DNA from: Simmondsia chinensis
Taxonomy: Eukaryota; Streptophyta; Magnoliopsida; Caryophyllales; Simmondsiaceae
Direction of reading: 5' to 3'
Assembly (NCBI GenBank): GCA_018398585.1
Contig: JAGTTD010000011.1
Coordinates: 20,761,346 to 20,825,345 of the forward strand
DNA length: 64,000 bases
The translations under genes and the position numbers were made by a program. Positions 1 through 10,570 of this stretch are shown in pieces; position 1 is the first letter of the stretch; the number at the start of each line of letters is the position of its first letter. Under the pieces are notes generated by a model, which saw only the letters and a program-made list of their open reading frames with translations, was not told where the DNA came from and searched no databases.

Positions 1-491
1 GTTCCGAATTTTCCATTCGGATTTTAGTTGAGTTCTGTATTGGGATGTCAATATATGTGTAGAGAGTGAGAGAAAGGAGAAAATAATTGGAAATTTGTTA
101 TGTTGGTGAAGGTATTTCCTTTATAATTAATTTTTGATTATTTTTGGTCAGAAACTAGAGATTGAGAAAATTAAATATGAAAATTAGAAGTGAAATTTTA
201 ATTGAAAAGTGAGCTTGTAATTGATTATACTCATGAAGATGATGTAAATGAGGTTCAAGTTTGTTGAATGTGACATGTTGTTATCTATTATTATTTGATC
301 TACAACATTTGTTATATTGTTGTACTTTGTTGTGCTAATATATGGTTGATATCTTGACACTAATATATGTTTTTATGTAAGAAGATTTTATACTAGGAAA
401 CTTTTTGTATTATGAGTAGACTTTAATATAGTTATAAGAAATAATTAATGTGTGATGCTTCTCAATTTGACTTCTATAGGAGAAGTGATTG

Positions 492-1001
492 ATGGATGGT
501 CAAAAAAGTTGGATAAATTTGCCCAGGTTTAGTCAAGAATTTATGAATGGAGTGGAACAATACATAAGTACTGCAAAAAGTACTACATCTTTAAATGGTA
601 GAATCAAGTGCCCGCGTAGGATATGTGGTTCTGTGATGTTTGTTCAACCAGACATTGTTCGTGAACACTTAGTTTGGAAGGGGCTTCATACAAATTTTTT
701 GATTGTTCATGGAGATGAGTTATTATCTTCCGATGTTAATGATGAGAGTATTGATGATGGAGAGTCAGATGATCCACTTGATGATATGCATTGGTTGTTA
801 CATGATGCATTTGGGATGTCAGGCAATGAGAACCTTATGGATGAATATGAAGAAGTAGATAGGACATATGAAACATTAGAAGTCGAAAAATTTTATAAGT
901 TGGTTGATGATGCTGAGAAAGAAGTGTATTCTGGGTGTAAAATGTTTACAAGGCTTTCTTGTATTATTCGCCTTTATCATATGAAATGTCTTCATTGTTA
1001 G
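492..1001 (+). pseudogene. TNP2 transposase N-terminal part (transposase-associated domain)
   Basis: The N-terminal part matches the transposase-associated domain (PF13963 type): a start like MDxxKSWIN, then FMNGVEQYI, a cysteine pair around IKCPRRICG and a VREHLVWKG segment. An acidic linker rich in D and E follows. In the family this domain precedes the TNP2 catalytic region. The ATG at 492 fits the family start. The ORF ends at a TAG (999-1001) where relatives have tryptophan, after CLHC. The frame then continues recognisably (DLLDFLIELLPEGANLP) to about 1095 before a shift into the next segment. This is therefore a nonsense mutation in a longer gene, not a natural end. Confidence 0.85.
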
Positions 1002-1104
1002 AGTGATACATCATTTAATGATCTACTAGATTTTCTCATTGAGCTTCTCCCAGAAGGGGCTAACTTGCCAAAAAATTTTCATCAAATGAAAAAAAACCAT
1101 ATCT

Positions 1105-2763
1105 GATTTAGACTTAGGCTACACCAAGATAGATGCATGCCCTAATGATTGCTTGTTGTACTGGAAGGAAAAAGCTAATGATTTTGCATGCTCTGCATAT
1201 GGAGCTTCAAGATGGAAAAGAGCTGATGATGGGAAAGTGAAGATTCCATCTAAGATTTTATGTCACTTTCCATTAATACCTCGATTAAAAAGGCTTTTTA
1301 TGTCTCAAAAACATCAATTTCGATTAGATGGCATGAAAAGGGACGTAGTAAAGATGGGAAAGTAAGACACCCAGTTAATTCAATGGCATGATTTTGACAG
1401 CAAATGCCCAGAGTTTTCTAAGGATGCTCAAAATATTAGGCTTGGTTTGGCAAGTGATGGCTTCAATCCTTTTAGCACAATGAGTATCACTCATAGTACA
1501 TGGTTAGTCATGCTTGTGATATACAATTTGCCTCCTTGGTTGTGCATGAAAGATTCATACTTTATAATGTCCCTCCTGATCTCTGGTCCACAAGCCTCTG
1601 GCAACGACAATGATATTTATCTACAACCATTAATAGATGAGTTAAAGGAGTTGTGGGTAGATGGGGTTGAGACTTATGATGCTTTTACTAAGGGAACCTT
1701 CAATATGCATGCTGCTCTTCTATGGACAATAAACGATTTCCCAGCATATGGTAACTTGCCAGGTTGGAAAACTAAAGGCCGATTTGCTTGTCCTCATTGC
1801 AACATTGACACTTGTATTCATTATCTTAAGAGGAGCAGAAAAATGTGCTTTATGCGCCATGGCATATTTCTTAATCCTACTCATAGGTTTCGAAGAAAAA
1901 GGGCATCTTTTGATGGTAGAATTGAGAAAAAAACTGCACCCAAGTTACGTTCTGGATTTGATTTGTTAAAGCAAATGCATGACATCAATGTTGTCTTTGG
2001 GAAGCCAAATGTTGAAACTAAAGGTCATAAGAAGAAGAGGAAGGCAAGGAGAACAATTCATAAAAATAGTCCTAAAACAAGATGAAAAAGGAGAAGTATA
2101 TTCTTTAAGTTACCTTATTGGAAAAATATTTTAATACGACACAATTTGGATGCAATGCATATTGAGAAAAATGTGTGTGATAGTGTGATTGGGATTTTAT
2201 TGGATATTGAGGAAAAATCAAAAGACTCTCTGAATGCACGTCTTGATCTTAAGGATATGAGTATCAAAACTCATCTTCATTCAGTTGATCAAAGGGAGGG
2301 ACATAATCCTTACTTACCACTCGCACCATATTTTATGGATCAAAAGCAGAAAGAAATCTTTTGCAAAGTGTTATCTTTGGTGAGGGTTCCCGATGGTTAT
2401 GCTTCCAACATATCGCGGCGTGTGCAGTTGGAGAAAGGCAAAGTCTTTGGCCTTAAAAGTCATGATTGTCATATTCTAATACAACAATTGCTACCTCTTG
2501 CTGTCCGGAAGGCCTTGCCTAAGCAAATCAGTCTGATATTAATTGAGCTTAGCAATTTTTTCTAGGAAATGTGCTCTAAAGATGGTTCTGTTAATGACTA
2601 TGAGCAGCTAGAAGAACCGATCATCTACATACTTTACCGTATGGAAAAAATCTTTCCACCGACCTTTTTTGATGTCAGGGTACATTTAACTATTCATTTA
2701 CCAGTTGAGGCTGCCACTGCAGGACCGGTACACTGTCGCTGGAAGTATCCAATAGAGAGGTGA
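1105..2763 (+). pseudogene. TNP2 transposase core plus start of DUF4218 region
   Basis: One reading frame holds the TNP2 core (PF02992 type): DACPNDCLLYWKEK, IPSKILCHFPLIPRL, LGLASDGFNPF, YNLPPWLCMK, LQPLIDELKELW and ALLWTINDFPAYGNLPGW. It continues with the conserved NLDAMHIEKNVCDS and into the DUF4218 segment (EKIFPPTFFDVRVHL, then GPVHCRWKYPIER). In the family this protein binds the element's ends and cuts the DNA. The frame is broken by stops at about 1363, 2083 and 2563, and it is offset from the N-terminal segment. The last residues run into a GT-like donor at 2760. The gene is recognisable but non-functional. Confidence 0.9.
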
Positions 2764-2794
2764 GTTTTACACAAGAAAAATGAGTTTTGATATG

Positions 2795-2868
2795 ATATTT
2801 TGTCCATGCATTAAATAAATGAAACTAATCTATATTTTGTCCATGCATTAAATAAATGAAACTAATCT
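2795..2868 (+). repeat. 37-bp tandem duplication in a TNP2 intron
   Basis: A unit of about 37 bp containing tgtccatgcattaaataaa occurs twice head to tail, almost identical. It lies between the PIER-encoding exon and the RFLYRLKKC exon, so it appears to be intronic. Confidence 0.85.
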
Positions 2869-2891
2869 AAGGTACTTGTTTGTCAACTATA

Positions 2892-4212
2892 GGTTCTTGT
2901 ATCGATTGAAGAAGTGTGCAGAAGCATACATTGCTGAAGAATGCATGATTCTTTGCTCAAGATATCTAAATGAATTCCAAATCAAGTAGGATAGATCTAA
3001 AAGGAATTATGATGGCGGTAATTGTGGAATACGAAATGGTCTATCCATCTTTTCCATATGTGGCCATGCTTTAGGGAAGCAAGATTCAGTGCATTTGAAC
3101 AACGATACCTGGAAGCAAGCACATGAATATGTTTTGTTTAATTGTGATGAAGTGAATATATATGTAGAGTAAGTCCTCACAACTAAATCTATTAAAATAT
3201 TTTTATAATTTGTTGAACACATCTATTCTTCTTACTAACATATGTATGATGTAGAGAACATAAAGTCGCACTTTGTCTTGAACACAGCAACATGCGAGAA
3301 GAAGATATTGACAACCTTCACAAAAAAACTTTTGTTGAGTGGTTTAAAGTGAATGTATGTGGGCAACTTGAAACTTTAGTTGTAATTATGTAAATTAAAA
3401 TTTTTTATATATTAACTTTTTTTTTGGCTCTTTTACCAGGTGGGAATATAAGTCATGCATATGATGATGAAATTTATAGGGATCTTCAATGGCTTAGTAA
3501 AGGACCAATTAGACTAGTAAGGAGGTTCAAAAAGTTTAATTACAATGGCTTCAAGTTCCGCACAAGAGATGCAGAGGCCACCCAAAATAGTAGAGTGGCT
3601 GTGAATTCAATCATTTCTGATGAATATCAAGTCACATACTATGGAACTTTGGTAGAAATGTTGGAATTACATTACTATCAGGGGAGGAAAGTTGTTCTAC
3701 TTAAGTGGGACTGGGTTGACTTGGAAAAAGGGGTTAAGCAGGATTTACTGAGCTTTACTTTAGTAAAATTTTGACATTTGTTGAAAAGTAATGAGCCATT
3801 TGTGTTAGCATCTCAAGCATTCCAAGTGTTTTATACACTTGACCTAGTTGAGGCAAATTGGAATTTTGTTAAAAAGACAAAACCTAGAGATGTTTTTGAC
3901 ATGGGAGATGAGGATCCCAATGAAGATGCCGAGACTTACTTTTATTGTGAGCCCATAATTGATCATAGTTTGCTAAATATAAATGAAGATACCGAGACTT
4001 ACTTTTATTGTGAGCCCATAATTGATCATAGTTTGCTAAATATAAATGAAGTTGAAGTTTGTCCTGAAGTCATTGAAGAAGACGATGATGGAAACGATTT
4101 AGAATTAGATAACAGTGACAATGACGAAGACTCTGATTATAATTCAGAAGATGAAAGTGAAGAGGACTCCACTTTACATGATTATGATGAATATACTGAT
4201 GATGAGAGTTGA
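2892..4212 (+). pseudogene. TNP2 C-terminal exons (DUF4218 end, DUF4216, acidic tail)
   Basis: Exon-like blocks follow one another. The block 2892-2987 reads RFLYRLKKCAEAYIAEECM (DUF4218 end). The block around 3010-3170 includes NDTWKQAHEYVLFNC. A third, 3255-3360, follows, then a block from about 3442. The stretch near 3640-3900 matches DUF4216 (PF13952 type): TYYGTLVEMLEL, VVLLKWDWVD, FTLVKF, NEPFVLASQAFQVFY and KTKPRDVFDM. The tail is strongly acidic (runs of D, E, S and N) and ends at a TGA (4210-4212). A stop at 3772-3774 splits the DUF4216 block. AG/GT junctions between blocks suggest a multi-exon gene. Confidence 0.8.
3925..4050 (+). repeat. 63-bp in-frame tandem duplication in the acidic tail
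   Basis: Two direct 63-bp copies (3925-3987 and 3988-4050) encode a repeated 21-residue block containing ETYFYCEPIIDH. The copies differ at only two bases by eye, and the duplication keeps the reading frame. Confidence 0.95.
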
Positions 4213-4403
4213 CTAATTTTTAAGTAATTTGCGTTTTTGTTAGTTCATGCGGATGAAAGTGAGTATTGCTAGTATTTAATGCAATTGGCTTTGTAAATGA
4301 GTTTTTAAGTATTGGATTGATCTTTGTTCATTATTTTCTGATATTATAATGAAAATTATGTTGTTATTGCTTTATGTTTACATAAAATGCAATGTAGAAC
4401 ACA

Positions 4404-6180
4404 ATGATCAGAAACATTAGGAAGAGTCTAGCGAGTACTAAGGGTGGAGATCTAGAAGTTGTGCTCCAACCTAATGATCCTTCAGAGGATGGAAGTTCTG
4501 ACAATGTAAGTTCGGGTTTTGAAAGTTTTGGAGATGAGACTTCTGATGACGAATCAATTTATGAAGAACAGAATGTAGAAACTACCTCTAAAACTTCTCA
4601 AGCATCCAGTGGCAAGGGTAACATAAGCCTCACTTTGTTATTTTTTCAAGAGTTATCTATGTAGAGAAGTTCTTTTCATATTTTACTATTTGTTTATTAT
4701 TTCCTATGAATGATAGATGGTTCTAAAGCCACATCGAGGACCAAATAAGTGCTCCAACTTTTGAGGTGATGAAAAAATTGTTGTTGAATTGAATAATGAT
4801 GGACAACCGATTGGTAAATCAGGAAGACATTTTCCTTCATACCTTGGGATATTGGCTAGAGATCCAAATTTAGTGCCTTTTAATATGAAGAATTGGAAGA
4901 TATTTTTAAAGGGAACAAAAAAGAAAGAGTTATGGGATATTATTGAGGTAAAATATGTTAATTTATATTTTATCAATGATATAAGATTAGATTATCTAGT
5001 TATAGTCTTGTGGTTATATTATTTTCTAATGTTTGGTTGTGACTGAAATATTATAGTCGAGGTTTACTTTTAGTGCCCCAAGTCCAAAAGAATGGGCTTT
5101 TGAGAAAATGAATCATTGTATGAGATGGTGGAGAGCTAAGTTGAAAAAGAAACACTATAGAGTTGTAAAGAGTCTTGAACTGAAGTTAAAACCACCAAAT
5201 GACATAGTGGATCCACAACAATGGAGGAATATGGTATATTGTTGGGAATCTACTGAGGCAAAGGTATCTTCAAACGTGTTGTTATATACATTTATTTGTC
5301 ATATGAATTTATTTTCCTATTTAGCCTTTTCATTTCTTTGTTTATGAATTATGTTATAGAAAATAGCTGCTCAAAATACTGAAAATCGTGGCTCGAGCAA
5401 AATTGTACACCACTTGGGGACTAAAACCTATGCTCAAAAACGAAAAGAATTAGTAAGTGACATGTTCTATGCATGTACTTTAGTGCTTTTATGTCGTCTT
5501 TGATATTTCTTTTAATGTATTTGTGTTTTATTTATTGGATCTAGAAAGAGAGCAATGGAGGAAAAGAACCATATCGAGTGGAACTTTTTCAAGTGGCATA
5601 TGGACAAGCCACAAAAGCATTTGTGGATCCGGATTCGCAGACAAAGCTTGTATGTAGCTTATAATTTTTGCAATTAATCAATCTATAATATTGAACATGT
5701 TTATTATACAATGTGACTTAACTCAAATGTGGATTCAAATACAGGATGCCATACAAATAAAGTTAGCTGTAGTCCCATTAGATTCTGATGTAAAGGAGGA
5801 TCGAGATAAAATTTATAAAGAAATTGTGGGAGAAGACAAATACGCATATAAGAAGACATGTGGAATTGGAGTGAAGAGAAGTTGCATTAGTGGGTCAAAA
5901 CAGAAAAATCATGAGACATTAATGATAGTTGATGAAGAAGTGCAAAAGAGCGTTAGAAGAAGAAATAGCTACTGAGAAAAAGAAAAGACAGAAACTTGAG
6001 GAAGAATTTTCTATTAAGACAAAAGCTATGGAAGAAAAACAACAGAAATCGGAGGAAGATTTTGTTAATAAAATGAAAGCCATGGAAGAAGAAATACGCA
6101 TGTTGAAGGAAGTTCTTTTCAAGTCGAAATCATCTAGGAAAAAGGTATTTTTCTTCCTAATGACATTTTTATTGTACTAA
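4404..6180 (+). pseudogene. Second CACTA gene: plant transposase (Ptta/En/Spm, PF03004 type), multi-exon
   Basis: Exon-sized coding blocks have clear AG and GT borders: about 4404-4615, 4716-4948, 5058-5262, 5361-5452, 5545-5649 and from 5744. The joined product reads like PF03004 plant transposases: LNNDGQPIGKSGRHFPSYLG, WDIIE, then a W-rich KEWAFEKMNHCMRWWR segment, HLGTKTYAQKRKE, ELFQVAYGQATKAFVDPDSQ and DRDKIYKEIVGEDK. The last block (5929-6180) is a heptad-like, Lys/Glu-rich coiled coil (EEEIATEKKKRQKLEEEF). It is in a different frame from the preceding exon, so there is a frameshift or an unseen splice near 5930. This position matches the TNPA-like second gene of CACTA elements. Confidence 0.8.
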
Positions 6181-6837
6181 TATGATTGTCATATAATTTC
6201 CTAATAATGGTCTTATTAAATGTTGGATTGTTATGGACTTGCTTATTTTTCTGTATCTTTCTTAAGTGATACACAAAATTGTTATTGGCTTTTTAATTTT
6301 TGGTTGTCCTATGGCAAATATTTGGTTGTACTATACTATTGTGCTGATCAATTTAATTTTCATTTTTGCAGAGGTCAAGTTCAAACTGAGGATGCGACCA
6401 ATGTCATGAGGATGTTTTTGAGGTCTTGTTGCGTCGTGTTTATGGATTGGTTTTTTTTTGTGACGTGTTCAAAGTTGGTTTGTTCGTGATGCTGAAACAC
6501 GTGTTTGGAAATATCTTTTTTGTAAACTTGGTCATTTGTAATATTTTGTACTAGGAATTTAGAAAGATTTGATGTAGAACTTTTAAATACCTTGAACTTA
6601 GTTTGCTTTACCTACTATGTATTAAAGTGAATATTTTGGATTATAATAGAAATTGGTAGTATTAAATTATAGTTTCGTGTGAAGTAATTGCTATTGGTTA
6701 TTTATATTATGCTTGTATCTAAATTTGGATGCTACTGAACAATACAAATATCACAAAAATTAAATAGAATTGAAAAGTTGTTTTCGATTCTATTATAGTG
6801 GTCTTTTGCATCTATTAATAATATATACTAATCATAT
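6181..6837 (+). other. CACTA 3' non-coding region
   Basis: AT-rich. A possible final exon follows an AG at about 6370. Nothing else is recognised before the subterminal repeats. Confidence 0.6.
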
Positions 6838-7207
6838 TAATAGTATTGGAAAACAATCTAATACAATTATGGCTATGCCAATAGTATCAGAAAGGAGATT
6901 TTTGATGCTATTGTATTAACCTTTGGCAACGGAAAGACGCCGATACTAATGGCGTCAATAGTATCGGAAATAACAACGAATTGATACTATAGAAAATTTC
7001 TTTGCATCAATAACCTTCGATACTACATCCGGTACTATTGGGACATCCGATACTATTGCTCTAGATTCATTAGTATCGGATAAGTTTTATATGATACTAG
7101 GGCAATAGCCACCCTAGTATTGCAATCGAAAAATTTTCCGATACTAAAGGTCTATAGTATCGGAAAATAAGCTTTTAGTATCGAAAATTTTCTGATACTA
7201 AATCGTC
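6838..7207 (+). repeat. CACTA subterminal repeats
   Basis: A motif around agtatcgga / tccgatact recurs more than ten times in both orientations, ending next to the TIR. Short subterminal repeats of this kind are the binding sites of the TNPA-type protein in CACTA elements. Confidence 0.85.
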
Positions 7208-7221
7208 TTTTTCTTGAAGTG
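7208..7221 (-). repeat. CACTA right terminal inverted repeat
   Basis: Reads tttttcttgaagtg on the plus strand, one base off the usual tttttcttgtagtg. The next bases, cta, are the candidate 3-bp target duplication. Confidence 0.85.
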
Positions 7222-7224
7222 CTA

Positions 7225-7797
7225 GTTGGTCGTGACTGATGATTTTTCATCAACAGTTCATTGTTTTGTTCAACAAAGAGAAGACATGATATTAACTCTT
7301 AGTATTTTTTTTTAAATCCGCGTTCTCGATATTGCTGGTATAGGAGCATATTTAAGACATAGAAAGTAGAGAGCGTCTTATCTAACATATCCTTCACAGT
7401 AATATTTTCTCCACATAACATCAATTAGGAGGTAATACTAAATACTACAAAGTTATATTCGCTTACAGTTTTAAAATCCCGCAACCAAAGGTGAATCCAT
7501 TCAAAGAGAGCTTTAGGGGGATCATAGAATTTTGGTGATCAAACATCTCCTTTAAATTCAGCCGAAGGACATGCAGGTCCTTCACAGTAATATACTCAGC
7601 TTTCAATTCTTGAGGGATATGATGCCTGAGAAATATGATTGCTTTAGCGCAATCTTGCTGAGATGCATTATTTTCCCTTTTAATTATATCACTGAGATTT
7701 ATAACATCAAGGTGAATCTCAATATCAAGGGTCCAAGGAAAATAATTTTGCCAGATTTATTAAGAGTAGTAAACTCAAGCTTAGTAAGACTAGCCAT
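7225..7797 (-). pseudogene. Copia gag fragment
   Basis: Read on the minus strand from the ATG at 7797, the start is MASLTKLEFTTLNKSGK. Shifting between frames then gives segments of a well-known copia gag: AIIFLRHHI, ELKAEYITVKD, VSEYN, TLSTFYVLN and YQQYRERGFKK, ending NELLMKNHQSRP at the CACTA junction. In the family this is the capsid protein forming virus-like particles. Many stops and frameshifts make it a dead fragment, but the order of motifs is intact. No zinc knuckle is included. Confidence 0.75.
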
Positions 7798-7881
7798 TAA
7801 AAGTTACAAAGACTAGGAAATAAAAATTTTACCTCAAGCTTATGATAATCCTTGACTGGCTAGAGACTCATGCTAATAACG

Positions 7882-8220
7882 TGTTATAAAACTAGGGACA
7901 TATTATACTCAAAAGGGAGAGAATAAAAAGACAAACCCAAATATGCTTGAAGAAAAATAACAAGTATTTTATATGAAAACTAGAGAACAGGAAAATAATT
8001 CTGTCAATTTTATTATTTAAAATATTCTCAAACTCACTCACAATTCACTTAGTCTCATTCTCTTATCTCGCTTCTTCATCTCCCAATATAGATATACATA
8101 TATTATATGTGTGTACATATATATACATATATATATGTATACGAAGGTCTTTTATATAATTTCTAAAATTTTTAGGATATTTAATAATATCCAAACTTGA
8201 CTATAAAATTGTACCCAACA
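7882..8220 (-). repeat. LTR of copia relic F1
   Basis: On the minus strand it starts TGTTGGGTAC and ends TTATAACA, the TG...CA form of an LTR. A TATA-like ttatataaaag lies inside near 8145-8155, and an AT microsatellite at about 8093-8141. The partner LTR is outside the window, so the borders rest on motif only. Confidence 0.55.
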
Positions 8221-8390
8221 AATATCTAATATTTGAAATATAGGGGAGTTTTTGATTATTTTTTTTTTTTGAACACGGAGTTTTTGATTTAGAGAAATAC
8301 CATATTAGCACAAATAATAAAAATTGCTACCTTTCAAATGATAATATTAATGCAACTTAAATAGAAAATTTATCATTAATGTATCCTAAG
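8221..8390. other. AT-rich spacer before the chromovirus
   Basis: About 170 bp with a T-run at about 8260. I see no gene or repeat signature other than the taag next to the following LTR. Confidence 0.6.
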
Positions 8391-8930
8391 TGTCACCCAC
8401 CGACTTTTTACGATATTTATTTATGTAATTTTTCACTTTTAATTCTCGATGTATTTTTCGTTATAGCATGTACTTAGGAAAATATTTTAAGAGGCAAGGA
8501 TATTTGGACAAGGGAGCCGTGAGCCACCCTAACCCCACACCCTTGCTTCCCTTTTTATAGTAAGTTGACTTAGTTTAATTAATGAGCTACCCTAGCCCCA
8601 TGTGTGCTGTACGGCTAGGAGACAAGGAGGACACTTTGTACATATTTTTTGTTTTTTTGTCTTTTTCCCCAATTGTGTATAAATACTAGTGCAATGCAAG
8701 GATGAACTCATCCAATTCCAAAACCAAACACTTGTGTCTTTTACTTCTTATTCTCTTTCTCTCAACCGTGCCTCTCTTCTCTCTTCACTTCCCATTGTAA
8801 TATTTTTCCAAACATAAAACCGGGGCATTTTACACTTGGGTTCGGGGTTAGCCTGACTTGACGAGGTACTTTCGGAGTGAAGTCAAGTGGCATCGTGGTT
8901 TTGACATAGTGAACTTGTCATCCCGTGACA
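8391..8930 (+). repeat. 5' LTR of the chromovirus
   Basis: Begins TGTCACCCAC and ends CCCGTGACA. It aligns end to end with 13712-14250. It contains a TATA-like box at 8678-8685 and a pyrimidine-rich stretch downstream. Confidence 0.95.
8678..8685 (+). promoter_or_regulatory. TATA box in the 5' LTR
   Basis: tataaata within tgtgtataaatac. It is conserved at 13998-14005 in the other LTR and lies in the position expected for the U3/R promoter. Confidence 0.6.
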
Positions 8931-8933
8931 ACG

Positions 8934-8946
8934 TGGTATCAAAGCC
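8934..8946 (+). other. Primer-binding site (tRNA-Met type)
   Basis: tggtatcaaagcc, 3 bp after the 5' LTR, complementary to the 3' end of initiator tRNA-Met apart from one position (the usual form is tggtatcagagcc). Confidence 0.85.
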
Positions 8947-8974
8947 TTTCCGGTTAAAGCTGGGAGAAAACGCA

Positions 8975-10169
8975 ATGGAGGAGGAGATTGTGGGCACATC
9001 TCACGTGGAGGATGAGAACCGGAGTAGACGGAAGACCCGTGCCAAAAAGTCCAACAGGAAGGACCCTTCCGTACCAAGGGAGGCCCTTTCTAGTTTGGAC
9101 ATGCGGGTTGCTCGGTTGGAGTTGGCCATGGGGGAGGTCTATGAACAATTGGACACCCTCGACACCTTCGAGGAAAATGTGGCGAAAATGGATGACAAAC
9201 TCCATGAGGTTGTCAAGAGTTCGGTTGAAGATCAACTAGACTGACTTCTTGATGCTGTGTCCGGGCTAAGGGAGGTTGACATTCTCAAAGCCGACACGGT
9301 GCTGTGCAAGACCGCCCTTACTGGGGGCATTGGTGTGGGCAGCACAGTGGAGTATAAGGGTGAAGGTGCCGGACCCGCCTAGGTTTGGTGGGAAACGGAA
9401 TGCCAAGGAGGTTGACAACTTCCTTTGGAGCCTTGAGCGTTACTTTGAGGCTCTACGGATTGATGACGAGCCCTCAAAAATCAGCATCGCCACCATGTAA
9501 TTGGAGGAAGATGCCGCCCTTTGGTGGAGGAGACGCCATGGAGATATAGCTAGGGGAGTTTGCTCTATGGACACGTGGGAGGAGTTCGTTAAGGACTTCA
9601 AAAGGCAATTCTTTCCCGAGAATGCCGAGGACCAAGCTATGAAGAGGCTTCGTGGGTTGAAGCACACGGGTTCCATCTGGGAGTATGTCTCGGAGTTTCA
9701 ATCTCTTATGCTTGAGGTTCCGAATTTACCCGAGACAATCCGTCTTTTCTACTTCATGGATGGCCTCCAACATTGGGCCGAAGTGGAGTTGAAGAGGCGG
9801 GGAGTCCACGACCTCGCGGGCACCATTGCCGTGGCAGAAAGCTTGACCGAGTACAAAAAGGAGTTCCTGAAGAAGAAAGACTCAAAAGGGGGCAAGGGAA
9901 AAGGTGGGGGAGAAAAATCCCACAAGGCTTTTACACACAAAGACAAAGGTAAGAGGCGGGAGGACAAACCGGACAAGCCTAAGAACCGGGATTGCTTTCT
10001 ATGTGGAGGCCCTCATTACATGAGGGAATTCCCTCAACGCAAAGCCTTGAATGCATTGGTGGAAGCCCAAGAACAAGAGACCGAGGGTGCAGCCATGGGT
10101 GCCATACGCATGCTCGGGACCATGTCGAGGGAGACACGCCCAGGCCCGGGTACCAGGCCACAGGCCTAG
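8975..10169 (+). pseudogene. Chromovirus gag
   Basis: The ATG at 8975 begins MEEEIVGTSH, followed by a basic stretch and a coiled region. A TGA at 9242 and a frame change precede the capsid domain (retrotransposon gag, PF03732 type): PDPPRFGGKRNAKEVDNF, then an in-frame TAA at 9498, LEEDAALWWRRR, WEEFVKDFKRQFFPENAE, LRGLKHTGSIWEYVSEF and LFYFMDGL. A lysine-rich linker leads to a zinc knuckle near 9993 (CFLCGGPHYMREF) in which the last cysteine is replaced by phenylalanine. The product would package element RNA. The frame ends at a TAG (10167-10169) in a GC-rich, Gly/Pro/Arg-coding spacer. Confidence 0.9.
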
Positions 10170-10380
10170 GACATTGGGTCCAGCAGCGGGCTTGACAAAG
10201 GCCCAGGAACGCAGGTCTGTGACAGGGCGCAGGTGCAGGCGCAGGACCGTGACAGAGGCCAGACGCTAGACAAGCCGAGCCCAGGACACAGGCGTAGGGG
10301 CGCCCGGACCAGAAAACGAAGGCCCAGGGGAGGCCCGAGGAGGTGGTTCAGTCAGTGCCCAGATATCGCGCCAGAAACAG

Positions 10381-10570
10381 GGGTTGATGTTTGTGAGTGC
10401 CGTGGTGAATGGAGTTGGGACCAAGGCCTTAGTTGACACCGGGGCCACGCACAACTTCATTTCAGCTTAGGAGGCAGCCAGACTCAGTGTGAGCCATACC
10501 AAGGAGTTGGGATGGATGAAGACCGTCAATGCTTCATCCAAACCGATCCTTGGGGTGGCCGCACAGTGCC
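10381..10570 (+). pseudogene. Chromovirus aspartic protease (RVP)
   Basis: In a frame different from gag and RT, the sequence encodes GLMFVSAVVNG, then [13 protein letters not shown] with the D-T-G active site at 10435-10443. A TAG at 10468 follows directly, then [16 protein letters not shown] frameshift near 10560 joins it to [12 protein letters not shown] and VVLGMDLL of the pol frame. The family role is to cut the polyprotein. The active-site triplet is intact, but the stop and frameshift prevent translation of a whole domain. Confidence 0.85.

Larger units (their letters stand above)
1..7221 (+). mobile_element. CACTA (En/Spm-like) DNA transposon, 5' end outside window
   Basis: The stretch contains, in the usual CACTA order, a TNP2-type transposase gene, a second plant-transposase gene and a block of short subterminal repeats, and it ends in a terminal inverted repeat reading CACTTCAAGAAAAA on the minus strand. 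The canonical family end is CACTACAAGAAAA, so one base differs. The matching left TIR is not present, so the 5' end lies before position 1. The 3 bp after the TIR are cta, the size of duplication CACTA elements make, but the left copy cannot be seen. The right flank is copia gag coding sequence, so the element inserted into an older retrotransposon. Positions 1-491 are AT-rich with no recognised coding sequence. Confidence 0.9.
7225..8220 (-). mobile_element. Copia relic F1 (5' LTR and gag start), cut by the CACTA element
   Basis: On the minus strand this runs LTR (8220 to 7882), leader, then gag. The gag is interrupted at 7224 by the CACTA right end, so the rest of the element lies left of the window. 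The boundary with the leader (aaca, then cgttattagcatgag) resembles the LTR end and partial tRNA-Met primer site of a common plant copia group. Confidence 0.75.
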
